Assembly: GCA_017433295.1 (NCBI GenBank)
Contig: JAFRHL010000040.1
Location: 1 to 64,000 of the forward strand
DNA from: Eubacterium sp.
GTDB taxonomy: Bacteria; Bacillota; Clostridia; Lachnospirales; Lachnospiraceae
Direction of reading: 5' to 3'
Length of the DNA: 64,000 bases
Both the position numbers and the translations under genes were made by a program. Within the stretch, counting starts at the first letter, position 1; each line of letters begins with the position of its first letter. Positions 52,558-61,787 of this stretch are shown piece after piece. The notes below the pieces were generated by a model. The model was given only the letters and a program-made list of their open reading frames with translations. It was not told the origin of the DNA and searched no databases.

Positions 52558-53529
52558 ATGCGATGGAATAAACTTACCATAGAAACAACAACCCAGGCCG
52601 AAGACATGTTAAGCTGGGAGCTTAACGAGATGGGCATCAGCGGGGTGGAGATCGAGGACCATGTTCCTCTTACCGAAGAGGAAAGAAAGATCATGTATGT
52701 GGACCTGCTGCCCGATGAGATCGCCCCGGATGACGGGAAAGCTTTGATCTCCTGTTATGTGGAGGAGTCGGAGGACCTGCAGACAGTCATCGCAAAAATC
52801 AAGAATAAACTGGAGGAGCTGTCTGCTTATCTGCCCGTGGGCAGCGGCAGGATTACTTTGGATATCACGGAGGAAGAGGACTGGATCAACAACTGGAAGG
52901 TATTTTTTAAGCCCTTCCGGCTGGATGATAATATCGTGATCAAACCGACCTGGGAGACACTGACCGACAAAAAGGATGACGACATTGTGGTGGAGATCGA
53001 CCCGGGGACTGCCTTTGGGAGCGGATCCCATGAGACTACGAAGCTGTGTATTTCTCAGTTAAAGAAATATGTAACTCCCGAGACGGAGATCCTGGATGTG
53101 GGAACCGGCAGCGGGATCCTTTCCATCATCGGCCTCAAGCTGGGGGCGGGATTTGCCATGGCTACAGATATAGATCCCAATGCTATCCGGGCTACGGAAG
53201 AGAACTTCGAGATCAATGGTGTGGCTGACGGACAGGCAGTGGTTCAGCGGGTAAATATCCTGGATCCGGAGGAAGGGAAGGCTTTTTATGAAAGAAACGG
53301 GGGCAGGAAATATGATGTGGTGGTGGCCAATATCCTGGCCGATGTGATCATCCCCCTGTCTGCCCTTGTTACACCTCTTATGAAAGAGACTGGGGTCTTC
53401 ATTACTTCCGGCATTATAAATACCATGGAGGAAGAAGTGAAGGAAGCCATGCTGGAGAACCATTTTGAGATCATTGAGATCAATCATATGAAGGACTGGG
53501 TGAGCATCACCGCAAAACCGGTTAAATGA
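52558..53529 (+). CDS. prmA: ribosomal protein L11 methyltransferase
   Basis: 323 residues. An N-terminal substrate domain (WNKLTIETTTQAEDML, MGISGVEIED) and a SAM-dependent methyltransferase: FGSGSHETTKLCI, ILDVGTGSGILSIIG, ATDIDPNAIRATEEN, VVVANILADVIIPLS. It trimethylates ribosomal protein L11. First of the prmA-rsmE-aroC cluster. Confidence 0.96.
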   Translation: MRWNKLTIETTTQAEDMLSWELNEMGISGVEIEDHVPLTEEERKIMYVDLLPDEIAPDDGKALISCYVEESEDLQTVIAKIKNKLEELSAYLPVGSGRITLDITEEEDWINNWKVFFKPFRLDDNIVIKPTWETLTDKKDDDIVVEIDPGTAFGSGSHETTKLCISQLKKYVTPETEILDVGTGSGILSIIGLKLGAGFAMATDIDPNAIRATEENFEINGVADGQAVVQRVNILDPEEGKAFYERNGGRKYDVVVANILADVIIPLSALVTPLMKETGVFITSGIINTMEEEVKEAMLENHFEIIEINHMKDWVSITAKPVK

Positions 53530-53568
53530 TGACTGCGGTCTTTGTCTGTAGGGCTTGTGAGGAGAATT

Positions 53569-54315
53569 ATGTATCAGTTCTTTATTAGAAAAGAAAATAT
53601 CAGGAGTTCAGAGATCCTTCTCAATAAACCGGAGGACATAAATCATATAAAAAATGTTCTCCGCATGCGCCCGGGGGAACAGGTATGCTTCTGCTGTGAA
53701 GAGACAGGGAAGGATTATATCTGCCGGCTGTCAGACGTAGGGAGTGAGGAGATCCGGGCCGCCATTGAGGACATAGAAGGCGCGTCGGGAGAGCTTCCTG
53801 TCCGCCTGGTGCTCTTTCAGGGGCTGCCAAAGTCCGATAAAATGGATCTGATCATACAGAAGGCTGTGGAACTGGGGGCCTTTGAGATCGTGCCTGTGGC
53901 CATGAAGCGATGCGTGGTCAGGCTGGATTCCAAAAAGGCAGCAAAAAAGGTGCAGAGGTGGAATGAGATCGCAAAAAGTGCCGCGAAGCAGTCAAAACGA
54001 AGCCATATCCCGGAGGTGAAGGAAGTCATGACATTTCCGGAAGCGGTTTCCTATGCTGAAAAGCTTGATTTGGTACTGCTTCCCTATGAGGATGCAGAAG
54101 GAATCAGCCATTCCAGACAGGTGCTTTCATCGGTAAAAGGCAAAAAGAGTGCCGGCATATTTATCGGGCCGGAGGGGGGCTTTGATGAAGGAGAAGTGAG
54201 CCGGGCCGTGGAAGCCGGGGCCCACCCCATTACCCTGGGACACCGGATCCTGAGGACGGAGACCGCCGGAATGGCAGTATTGTCCATATTGATGTTTATG
54301 CTGGAAGAGGATTAA
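53569..54315 (+). CDS. rsmE: 16S rRNA m3U1498 methyltransferase
   Basis: 248 residues; ATG 53569 follows GAGGAG. An N-terminal PUA-like part (HIKNVLRMRPGEQVCFC) and a SPOUT domain with a trefoil knot (FQGLPKSDKMDLIIQKAVELG, FIGPEGGFDEGEV, LGHRILRTETAGMAVLS). It methylates N3 of U1498. Its neighbour prmA commonly accompanies it in Firmicutes. Confidence 0.95.
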   Translation: MYQFFIRKENIRSSEILLNKPEDINHIKNVLRMRPGEQVCFCCEETGKDYICRLSDVGSEEIRAAIEDIEGASGELPVRLVLFQGLPKSDKMDLIIQKAVELGAFEIVPVAMKRCVVRLDSKKAAKKVQRWNEIAKSAAKQSKRSHIPEVKEVMTFPEAVSYAEKLDLVLLPYEDAEGISHSRQVLSSVKGKKSAGIFIGPEGGFDEGEVSRAVEAGAHPITLGHRILRTETAGMAVLSILMFMLEED

Positions 54316-54373
54316 TCTAAACTACGAAAATAAGTACATTACGAATAAATAACAAGTCATAGGAGGAATTAAG

Positions 54374-55486
54374 ATGGCCGGATCATCCATGGGAACCCTA
54401 TTCCGCATCACCACCTGGGGTGAGACCCACGGAAAAGGGGTCGGCGTCGTGGTGGACGGCTGCCCGGCGGGACTGGCTTTATGTGAGGAAGATATACAGA
54501 AATATCTGGACAGGAGGAAACCGGGACAGTCAAAATATACTACCAGGAGGCAGGAAGGCGATCGGGTAGAGATCCTGTCCGGCCTTTTTGAAGGGCGGAC
54601 CACGGGAACGCCCATTTCCATGATTATTTATAATAAAGACCAGAGATCAAAGGATTATTCGGCCATCAAAGATATCTACAGGCCGGGACATGCGGATTAC
54701 ACCTTTGATATGAAATACGGATTCAGAGATTACCGGGGGGGAGGAAGGTCTTCCGGAAGGGAGACCATAGGAAGAACAGCGGCAGGCGCCATTGCGGCCA
54801 AAGTATTAGCTGAGCTGGGAATACAGGTATTTGCCTATAGCAGATCCATAGGCCCCGTTACGGTTGACCCCCAAAGATTTGACAAAAAGGTCCGGGACGA
54901 GAATGCCCTTTATATGCCTGATGCAAAGGCGGCAGAGGAAGCCGGAAAATATCTTGAGAAGATGATACAGGAGCAGGATTCTGCCGGAGGCGTGGTGGAA
55001 TGTATTATTACAGGTGTGCCTGCGGGTGTGGGGGAGCCTGTGTTTGACAAGCTTTCCGCCAGCCTGGGAAAGGCGGTCCTGTCAATCGGAGCGGTAAAGG
55101 GTTTCGAGATCGGAGATGGATTTTCGGCAGCCAGGTCTTCCGGGTCTTTAAATAATGATCCCTTTATGATGGAAGGGGATAAGATCGTAAAAAAGACCAA
55201 CCATTCCGGAGGCCTGCTCGGTGGGATGAGTGACGGTTCGGATATCCTGTTCAGGGCAGCATTTAAGCCGACTCCTTCCATAGGCCGCCCCCAGCACACA
55301 GTGACCCGGGAGGGCAGGGATACGGTGACACAGATCGGCGGACGTCATGATCCTATTATAGTTCCCCGGGCAGTGGTCGTGGTGGAGACCATGGCTGCGG
55401 TCACCCTGCTGGACCTGCTCCTGGTAAATATGAGCAGCAGGATGGAAAATGTAAAGAATTATTTCGCAGGAATCGCTGAAAAATAG
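54374..55486 (+). CDS. aroC: chorismate synthase
   Basis: 370 residues with AGGAGGA upstream. SSMGTLFRITTWGETHGKGV, PGQSKYTTRRQEGDRVEILSG-type region, YRGGGRSSGRETIGRTAAGA and GGRHDPIIVPRAVVVVETMA-type end. It turns EPSP into chorismate using reduced FMN, the last common step of aromatic amino acid synthesis. Confidence 0.97.
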   Translation: MAGSSMGTLFRITTWGETHGKGVGVVVDGCPAGLALCEEDIQKYLDRRKPGQSKYTTRRQEGDRVEILSGLFEGRTTGTPISMIIYNKDQRSKDYSAIKDIYRPGHADYTFDMKYGFRDYRGGGRSSGRETIGRTAAGAIAAKVLAELGIQVFAYSRSIGPVTVDPQRFDKKVRDENALYMPDAKAAEEAGKYLEKMIQEQDSAGGVVECIITGVPAGVGEPVFDKLSASLGKAVLSIGAVKGFEIGDGFSAARSSGSLNNDPFMMEGDKIVKKTNHSGGLLGGMSDGSDILFRAAFKPTPSIGRPQHTVTREGRDTVTQIGGRHDPIIVPRAVVVVETMAAVTLLDLLLVNMSSRMENVKNYFAGIAEK

Positions 55487-55567
55487 TCTCGACAAAGCAT
55501 TTCCTTTGTGATAGAATGGTCTGCGTATGCAAATAGCGGACTTATACAATACAGAGCTGGTAATATT

Positions 55568-56701
55568 ATGTATTCATTATTGACACGGGACGGCCTGGCC
55601 AAGAGAGGCCGCCTTTTGACAGTTCACGGCACGGTGGAGACCCCGGTATTTATGAATGTGGGTACTGTGGGAGCCATAAAGGGTGCTGTGAGTACCGATG
55701 ACCTGAAGCTGATCGGTACCCAGGTGGAACTGTCCAACACCTATCATCTTCATGTCAGGACCGGAGATAAGCTGATCAAGGAGTACGGCGGCCTGCACAA
55801 GTTCATGTCCTGGGACAGGCCCATTCTCACGGATTCCGGCGGATTTCAGGTGTTTTCTCTGGCAGGGCTTCGGAAGATCAGGGAGGAAGGGGTCACCTTC
55901 CAGTCCCATATAGATGGTCATTATATTTTCATGGGGCCCGAGGAGAGTATGCAGATCCAGTCCAATCTGGGGTCCACCATTGCCATGGCCTTTGATGAAT
56001 GCCCGTCCAGCGTGGCGGAGAAGAGCTATATTAAGGAGTCAGTGGACCGGACCACCAGATGGCTTGAACGCTGTAAGGTGAAGATGGAAGAACTGAACAG
56101 GCTGCCGGATACGGTGAATCCCCACCAGATGCTTTTCGGTATCAACCAGGGCGGCGTTTATGCAGACATCCGTATTGAACATGCAAAACGGATCGCGGAG
56201 CTTAACCTTAGCGGTTATGCCGTGGGTGGTCTTGCCGTCGGTGAGACCCATGAGGAGATGTATCATATTCTGGATGAAACAGTCCCCTATCTGCCCGTGG
56301 ATAAACCGGTCTACCTGATGGGCGTCGGTACCCCGGCCAACATTATCGAGGCCGTAGACCGGGGCGTGGACTTCTTCGACTGCGTATATCCTTCCCGTAA
56401 CGGCAGGCATGGACATGTTTACACCCACCATGGAAAGCTCAACATGTTTAATAAAAAGCATGAGCTTGACCACCGTCCTATAGAGGAGGGATGCGGATGC
56501 CCCGCCTGCAGGAGCTACAGCAGGGCATATATCAGGCACCTGCTTAAAGCAAACGAGATGCTGGGCATGAGGCTGTGCGTGCTGCATAACCTGTACTTCT
56601 ACAACCACCTGATGGAGGAGATCCGGCAGGCGATAGAAGAACACCGCTATAAAGAATTTAAGAGATCCACCCTGGAGGGTTTTCGTACTCCGGAGGATTA
56701 A
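55568..56701 (+). CDS. tgt: tRNA-guanine transglycosylase
   Basis: 377 residues; ATG 55568 is chosen because homologs start near YSLLTRDGLAKRG; the ribosome binding site is weak. Nucleophile and substrate residues: ILTDSGGFQVFSL, VGGLAVGETHEEM, CVYPSRNGRHGHVYTHHG; zinc site CGCPACRSYSRAYIRHL plus a downstream His. It exchanges G34 of tRNA for preQ1. Opens the tgt-yajC cluster. Confidence 0.97.
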   Translation: MYSLLTRDGLAKRGRLLTVHGTVETPVFMNVGTVGAIKGAVSTDDLKLIGTQVELSNTYHLHVRTGDKLIKEYGGLHKFMSWDRPILTDSGGFQVFSLAGLRKIREEGVTFQSHIDGHYIFMGPEESMQIQSNLGSTIAMAFDECPSSVAEKSYIKESVDRTTRWLERCKVKMEELNRLPDTVNPHQMLFGINQGGVYADIRIEHAKRIAELNLSGYAVGGLAVGETHEEMYHILDETVPYLPVDKPVYLMGVGTPANIIEAVDRGVDFFDCVYPSRNGRHGHVYTHHGKLNMFNKKHELDHRPIEEGCGCPACRSYSRAYIRHLLKANEMLGMRLCVLHNLYFYNHLMEEIRQAIEEHRYKEFKRSTLEGFRTPED

Positions 56702-56802
56702 ATATACTGCTGATCAGATGTCTGCCGCGGATAAAAATTTTATTCCGGGATACATTTATTAGCACAGAGCAACGATTAATAAACAGTAATTGGAGGTTGA
56801 TT

Positions 56803-57117
56803 ATGTTATTAAGTGCCGGTAATCAGGGACAGTTGATGATGATTGTTTTCTATATCGTGATTTTCGGAGGAATTCTTTATTTCATGACGATCCGTCCCCA
56901 GAGGAAACAGCAGAAGGCAGCCGAGGAGCTTCATGCATCCATGCAGCCGGGAGACAGCGTTCTCACCACAAGCGGTTTCTATGGAGTCATCATCGATATC
57001 ATGGATAACACTGTTATCGTAGAGTTCGGAAACAACAGGAACTGCCGTATCCCCATGCAGAAGGATTCCATCGCGGCAGTAGAAAAGCCGAACCTGACTA
57101 AAACAGAGGAAGAATAA
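56803..57117 (+). CDS. yajC: preprotein translocase accessory subunit YajC
   Basis: 104 residues; ATG 56803 is preferred because TTG 56797 overlaps TGGAGG. One membrane helix (LMMIVFYIVIFGGILYFMTI) directly followed by RPQRKQQKAAEEL and a small beta domain (MQPGDSVLTTSGFYGVI). It supports SecDF, encoded 2.4 kb downstream. Confidence 0.95.
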   Translation: MLLSAGNQGQLMMIVFYIVIFGGILYFMTIRPQRKQQKAAEELHASMQPGDSVLTTSGFYGVIIDIMDNTVIVEFGNNRNCRIPMQKDSIAAVEKPNLTKTEEE

Positions 57118-57131
57118 TAAGGAATTGCCGT

Positions 57132-57170
57132 GCCGCTCCGGAGAGTTTTCATCTTTGGGAGCGGCCTTTT
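57132..57170 (+). terminator. terminator of yajC
   Basis: GCCGCTCC (57132-57139) pairs with GGAGCGGC (57158-57165), then CTTTTTG. Confidence 0.88.
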
Positions 57171-57291
57171 TGTTTTATCATAGGATATTGCGCTCTCCTT
57201 ATGATTCCGGGACCGGGGAAATTGATATCCCCTTGGGGACTTTGTTCTAAATCATATCAGCAGGGGCATATACTGTTAAAAAAGTACAGGG

Positions 57292-57681
57292 ATGATCCTA
57301 TTGAAAACATCAGTAAATAAACAGGTTCTGGCTTACGGTATCAACATTTTCCTGTCTGTTCTCTTTTCTGTCCTGATCACAGCTGTCTTTATAGCCCTGA
57401 CTGCCTGGCTTATGCTTAAGGGAAAGGTATCTGCCGGAGCGGAAAGAATTATCCTGAATGCCATACGAATACTTTCCTGTATAGCAGGCGGCTATCTGTG
57501 CGGAAAAAGGAATAAGATAAGAGGATTTTTGTGGGGACTGCTGGTGGGTGCTTTATACTGCGGTATCCTGCTTATGGTCAGAAAAACCACCGGTTCCCCT
57601 CTGCCCTTAAAGCCGGTGAGCACCATAACCTCTGTCATTTCCTGCCTTGCCGGAGGGATGCTGGGAGGCATGCTGAGCTGA
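57292..57681 (+). CDS. four-helix membrane protein, TIGR04086/YrzE-like
   Basis: 129 residues. Four membrane helices: LAYGINIFLSVLFSVLITAV, ILNAIRILSCIAGGYLCG, FLWGLLVGALYCGILLMV and TSVISCLAGGMLGGML. A positively charged loop GKRNKIRG separates the second and third. Homologs lie beside SCIFF genes in many Clostridia; their job is unknown. Confidence 0.75.
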   Translation: MILLKTSVNKQVLAYGINIFLSVLFSVLITAVFIALTAWLMLKGKVSAGAERIILNAIRILSCIAGGYLCGKRNKIRGFLWGLLVGALYCGILLMVRKTTGSPLPLKPVSTITSVISCLAGGMLGGMLS

Positions 57682-57835
57682 CAGCCGGGCAATTCTGTTT
57701 CAGATGAAAAAGAAGTTGAAAAAAAACTTTTCTTTAAGATTCCTTTATGATATACTAGGCAGAGGAATGTCGATTTCCATACCGGTACATACCGGATTCG
57801 GTATTCCTGAAGAAAATATGCAAGGAGGCACTGTT

Positions 57836-57982
57836 ATGAAACGTGTTAAGACACTTACCGGTAAGAAGACATACGCAGGCAGCATGTGTAAGGGCGGCTG
57901 CGGTGAATGCCAGACATCCTGCCAGTCAGCCTGCAAGACATCCTGTACAGTAGGCAACCAGACCTGTGAGAATAATAAATAA
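57836..57982 (+). CDS. scfA: SCIFF ranthipeptide precursor
   Basis: 48 residues; ATG 57836 has AAGGAGG; an extended -10 TGATATACT (57748-57756) lies upstream. The N-terminal half is a leader (VKTLTGKKTYAGS) and the rest is Cys-rich: CKGGCGECQTSCQSACKTSC and a last Cys in NQTC. The six cysteines of SCIFF (six Cys in forty-five) are here, plus an extra one at position 18. The maturase adds thioether bonds between Cys and Thr or other residues. A perfect 15-bp hairpin terminator follows, so the peptide can be made in excess over the enzyme. Confidence 0.96.
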   Translation: MKRVKTLTGKKTYAGSMCKGGCGECQTSCQSACKTSCTVGNQTCENNK

Positions 57983-58001
57983 TTAGAATAATGCTTATTT
58001 A

Positions 58002-58050
58002 AGATAGGGTGAACAGATACCTGTTCACCCTATCTGTTGTGCGTTTTTTT
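58002..58050 (+). terminator. terminator between SCIFF peptide and maturase
   Basis: AGATAGGGTGAACAG (58002-58016), loop ATAC, perfect complement 58021-58035, then GTTGTGCGTTTTTTT. Confidence 0.92.
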
Positions 58051-58120
58051 ACACGTCTGAAGAGGATCCTGCTTCCGAGATTCATAAAAGGGATTCTCAC
58101 TTAGCTGAAAGGATAGTATT

Positions 58121-59482
58121 GTGGTACACCAGTATAAGAACAATGGATTTAACATCGTCATGGACGTATGCAGCGGAGCCATCCATGTGGTGGATGATGT
58201 GACCTATGATGTGATCGGGCTTTTTGAGAAGCTGGGTCCGGATGAAATAAAGCAGCAGCTGTCCTTCGATGATCATGAGATAGAGGAGGCTTATCAGGAG
58301 GTCCTTCAGTTAAAAGAAGAAGGACTTTTGTTTACGGAGGACATCTACGAGGATTATATTGATGAGGTAAAAAACAGGAAGACGGTGGTCAAGGCACTTT
58401 GTCTTCATATTGCCCATGACTGTAATCTTGCCTGCCGCTACTGCTTTGCCGGAGAAGGAGAGTATAAAGGCGACCGTTCCCTCATGAGTGAGGAAGTGGG
58501 ACGGGCTGCTCTGGATTTTCTGGTGGCCCATTCCGGAAACCGTCATAACCTGGAGGTGGATTTTTTCGGCGGCGAGCCCACCATGAACTTTGATGTGGTA
58601 AAGGAAATCGTCCGCTACGGAAGAAGCCTGGAGAAAAAGCATGACAAGCATTTCCGCTTCACCCTGACCACCAACGGGGTCCTTCTGAATGACGAGATCA
58701 TGGATTTCGCCAATAAAGAGATGGACAATGTGGTCATGAGCATCGACGGCCGGAAAGAGGTCAATGACTACATGCGGCCCACCAGGAACGGCAAGTCCAG
58801 CTATGACATCATCATGCCGAAGTTCATCCGCTTCGCCAAATCAAGGAATCAGCAGAAGTATTATGTAAGAGGTACATTTACCAGGAAGAATCTTGATTTT
58901 TCCGAGGATGTCATCCATCTGGCGGATGCCGGGTTTGAGCAGATTTCCATGGAGCCTGTGGTAGGCTGCCCGGAGGAGCCCTATGCCTTAAGGGAGGAGG
59001 ATCTGCCGCAGATTTTTAAAGAGTATGACAAACTGGCCAGGGAGATGGTCAGGCGGCATAAAGAAGGAAAATGGTTTAATTTCTTCCATTTTATGATCGA
59101 TCTGACCGGCGGCCCCTGTGTGGCCAAGCGGCTTTCGGGCTGTGGCAGCGGCACGGAGTACCTGGCCGTAACACCCTGGGGAGATCTTTATCCCTGCCAC
59201 CAGTTCGTAGGGGAGACGGAGTTTCTTCTGGGAAATGTTTTTGAAGGCATTCAGCGCACTGATATCTGTGATGAATTCCGTGCCTGTAATGTTTATACCA
59301 GAGAGAAATGCAGGGACTGCTTTGCCAGATTCTACTGCAGCGGCGGCTGTGCCGCCAATTCATATAAATTTCACGGCGGGATCAATGATACTTATGATCT
59401 GAGCTGTGAGATGGAAAGAAAGAGAGTGGAGTGCGCCATCATGATCAAGGCGGCTCTTGCCCAGGAAGGAGAAGAAGAGTAA
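58121..59482 (+). CDS. scfB: SCIFF radical SAM maturase
   Basis: 453 residues from GTG 58121 with AAAGGA upstream. An N-terminal precursor-binding domain (about 1-90; NIVMDVCSGAIHVVDDVTYD), radical SAM cluster motif CNLACRYC followed by FAGEGEYKG, FFGGEPTMNFDVVKEI, TTNGVLLND, and a SPASM domain with Cys in GPCVAK, LSGCGSG, YPCHQF, EKCRDCFARFYCSGGCAANS. The family uses SAM to make thioether links in the SCIFF peptide. The gene reaches almost to secDF. Confidence 0.96.
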   Translation: MVHQYKNNGFNIVMDVCSGAIHVVDDVTYDVIGLFEKLGPDEIKQQLSFDDHEIEEAYQEVLQLKEEGLLFTEDIYEDYIDEVKNRKTVVKALCLHIAHDCNLACRYCFAGEGEYKGDRSLMSEEVGRAALDFLVAHSGNRHNLEVDFFGGEPTMNFDVVKEIVRYGRSLEKKHDKHFRFTLTTNGVLLNDEIMDFANKEMDNVVMSIDGRKEVNDYMRPTRNGKSSYDIIMPKFIRFAKSRNQQKYYVRGTFTRKNLDFSEDVIHLADAGFEQISMEPVVGCPEEPYALREEDLPQIFKEYDKLAREMVRRHKEGKWFNFFHFMIDLTGGPCVAKRLSGCGSGTEYLAVTPWGDLYPCHQFVGETEFLLGNVFEGIQRTDICDEFRACNVYTREKCRDCFARFYCSGGCAANSYKFHGGINDTYDLSCEMERKRVECAIMIKAALAQEGEEE

Positions 59483-59483
59483 C

Positions 59484-61703
59484 ATGGCGACAAATAAGAA
59501 AAGAAAGGCTGATCCCAGACAGAGTGCGATCATGACGATGCTTGTCATCGCAGTCCTGGCGGCAGTGTGTGTATATACTGTGCTGGTCGGCCTTGGCAAG
59601 CAGCATAAGGGTTCAGCAAAGAACATCGAGTTAGGTCTGGATCTGGCGGGTGGTGTCAGTATCACCTATGAAGTGACGGACAAAAACCCCAGCGATAAGG
59701 ATATTGAAGATACCATCTACCGTCTGCAGAAGCGTGTGGAAGGCTATAGTACCGAGTCTGAGGTTTATAAGGAGGGCTCCAACCGTATCACAGTTGAGAT
59801 CCCCGGAGTCACAGATGCCAACACCATTCTGGAGGAGCTGGGTAAACCCGGTGACCTTTCCTTCAAGCTGGAGGATGGGACAGAGGTCCTGACCGGTGCC
59901 AATATCAAGAGCGCGGAAGCAGGAACCCAGACAGAAAACGGCATGAAGAATTATGTGGTTCAGCTTTCCATGGACGCCACCGGCGCAGAGGCCTTTGCAA
60001 CAGCCACAGCTGCCAATATCAACAAGCCTATATACATTTACTATAATGGTGAGGTGGTCAGTGCTCCCACTGTCAAGTCCGCCATTACAAACGGTGAATG
60101 TGTCATTGAGAACATGGAGAGCTATGAGAAGGCGGAAGAACTGGCCACCACCATCCGGATCGGTGCCCTTCCCCTGACCTTAAAGGAAATGCGGTCCCAG
60201 GTAGTAGGGGCCAAGCTGGGACAGAATGCCATCCAGTCCAGCTTACGTGCCGGTCTCATCGGCCTGATCGTCATTTTCCTCTTTATGACCATTATTTACC
60301 GTTTTCCGGGATTCCTTGCCGGCGTCGCCCTGTTTGGATACGCTGTTCTTGACCTGCTGGCCATCAACGGTTTTAATGCCACCATGACCTTCCCGGGTAT
60401 CGCCGGTGTGCTTTTATCCATCGGTATGGCGGTAGACGCCAATGTTATTATATTTACCCGTATCAAAGAAGAGATATCTTCCGGCAAGAGTGTATTAAAT
60501 GCCATCTATGCCGGATATGATAAGGCCTTATCCGCCATCCTTGACGGCAACATTACGACCCTGATCGCGGCAGCGGTTCTGTGGGTAAAAGGTTCCGGTA
60601 CTGTTAAAGGTTTCGCCCAGACACTGGCCATCGGTATCATTTTATCCATGTTCACAGCACTTTTCCTGACCAAGAAGCTGATGCTGGCCTTCTACGAGTT
60701 CGGCGTGCAGGACGAGAAATTCTACGGCAGGGCAAAGCCCTTCAAGGTGATGAACTATATCAAAGCCAGCAAGTTCTGTATTGCGGCTTCTCTGGTTGTG
60801 ATCATTATCGGCTTTGTCATGATGCCCATTAATAAAGGAAAATTCGGCGAGCCTTTGAACTATGACCTGGAGTTCTCCGGCGGTACAGCCGTCACCATGA
60901 CCCTGGATCAGGAGCTGACCAACGAGCTGGATGCCCAGATCTGCCAGACAGTGAAGGAGGCGGTCAATGTCAAGACCGTCCAGAGCCAGAAGGTCCTTAA
61001 CTCCAACCAGCTGGTTGTTAAGACCAACGAGCTTACCGTGGCAGAACGTGAGACCCTGGAGAAAGCTTTGAAGGATACTTATAAGATCTCCGATTACCAG
61101 ACTCAGGAGATCACCGCCAGTGTATCTGCCGAGATGAAGAATGACGCCATCGTGGCCGTAGTAGTTGCCACCATCTTCATGCTGATCTATATCGCTATCC
61201 GGTTTAAGGATGTGAAGTTTGGCGCCAGTGCGGTAATTGCACTTCTTCATGACGTATTTGTGGTATTTACGGTTTACTCTGTGGTAAGGCTCTCTGTGGG
61301 CAATACCTTCATTGCCTGCATGCTGACCATCCTCGGATACTCTATCAATGCCACCATCATCATTTTTGACCGTATCCGTGAGAACATGAAGAACAACCAG
61401 ATGATGAAGGAAGGGCTTGACTTCGTGGTGAATTCCAGTATCAGCCAGACCCTGACCAGGACAGTGAATTCCTCACTGACATCCTTTATCACAGTGTTTA
61501 TCCTTTATCTGATCGGCCCGGCCTCCATTAAGGAGTTTACTCTGACTCTGATGTGTGGCCTGGTATGCGGTGCCTATTCTTCAGTATGCATCACCGGACC
61601 TTTCTGGTATATGATGTCTAAGACAAGCCAGAAGAACAAGGCCAAAAAGATTGAAGAGGCCAGGGAAACCCGCAAAAAATCCAAAAAGAAGAAAAAGAAA
61701 TAA
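59484..61703 (+). CDS. secDF: fused SecD-SecF translocase subunit
   Basis: 739 residues from ATG 59484, 1 bp after the maturase stop. The SecD half (1-430) has ELGLDLAGGVSITYEV, a periplasm-side domain, and RAGLIGLIVIFLFMTI, GIGMAVDANVIIFTRIKEEI; the SecF half has DLEFSGGTAVTM, LIYIAIRFKDVKFG, GYSINATIIIFDRIRENM. Twelve membrane helices in all. It uses proton motive force to pull exported proteins. The basic tail KKSKKKKKK faces the cytoplasm. Confidence 0.97.
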   Translation: MATNKKRKADPRQSAIMTMLVIAVLAAVCVYTVLVGLGKQHKGSAKNIELGLDLAGGVSITYEVTDKNPSDKDIEDTIYRLQKRVEGYSTESEVYKEGSNRITVEIPGVTDANTILEELGKPGDLSFKLEDGTEVLTGANIKSAEAGTQTENGMKNYVVQLSMDATGAEAFATATAANINKPIYIYYNGEVVSAPTVKSAITNGECVIENMESYEKAEELATTIRIGALPLTLKEMRSQVVGAKLGQNAIQSSLRAGLIGLIVIFLFMTIIYRFPGFLAGVALFGYAVLDLLAINGFNATMTFPGIAGVLLSIGMAVDANVIIFTRIKEEISSGKSVLNAIYAGYDKALSAILDGNITTLIAAAVLWVKGSGTVKGFAQTLAIGIILSMFTALFLTKKLMLAFYEFGVQDEKFYGRAKPFKVMNYIKASKFCIAASLVVIIIGFVMMPINKGKFGEPLNYDLEFSGGTAVTMTLDQELTNELDAQICQTVKEAVNVKTVQSQKVLNSNQLVVKTNELTVAERETLEKALKDTYKISDYQTQEITASVSAEMKNDAIVAVVVATIFMLIYIAIRFKDVKFGASAVIALLHDVFVVFTVYSVVRLSVGNTFIACMLTILGYSINATIIIFDRIRENMKNNQMMKEGLDFVVNSSISQTLTRTVNSSLTSFITVFILYLIGPASIKEFTLTLMCGLVCGAYSSVCITGPFWYMMSKTSQKNKAKKIEEARETRKKSKKKKKK

Positions 61704-61735
61704 AGTAGATAAAAGGAGACAGGGGACTTTCTCGA

Positions 61736-61762
61736 GGAGACAGGGGACGGTTCTCCGTCTCC
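61736..61762 (+). repeat. GAGACAGGGGACGG family repeat after secDF
   Basis: GGAGACAGGGGACGGTTCTC then CGTCTCC. A shortened second copy, GGAGACAGGGGAC, lies 20 bp before it (about 61715). Confidence 0.7.
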
Positions 61763-61787
61763 TTTTGTCTCTCTGGAGGATCAGCAC

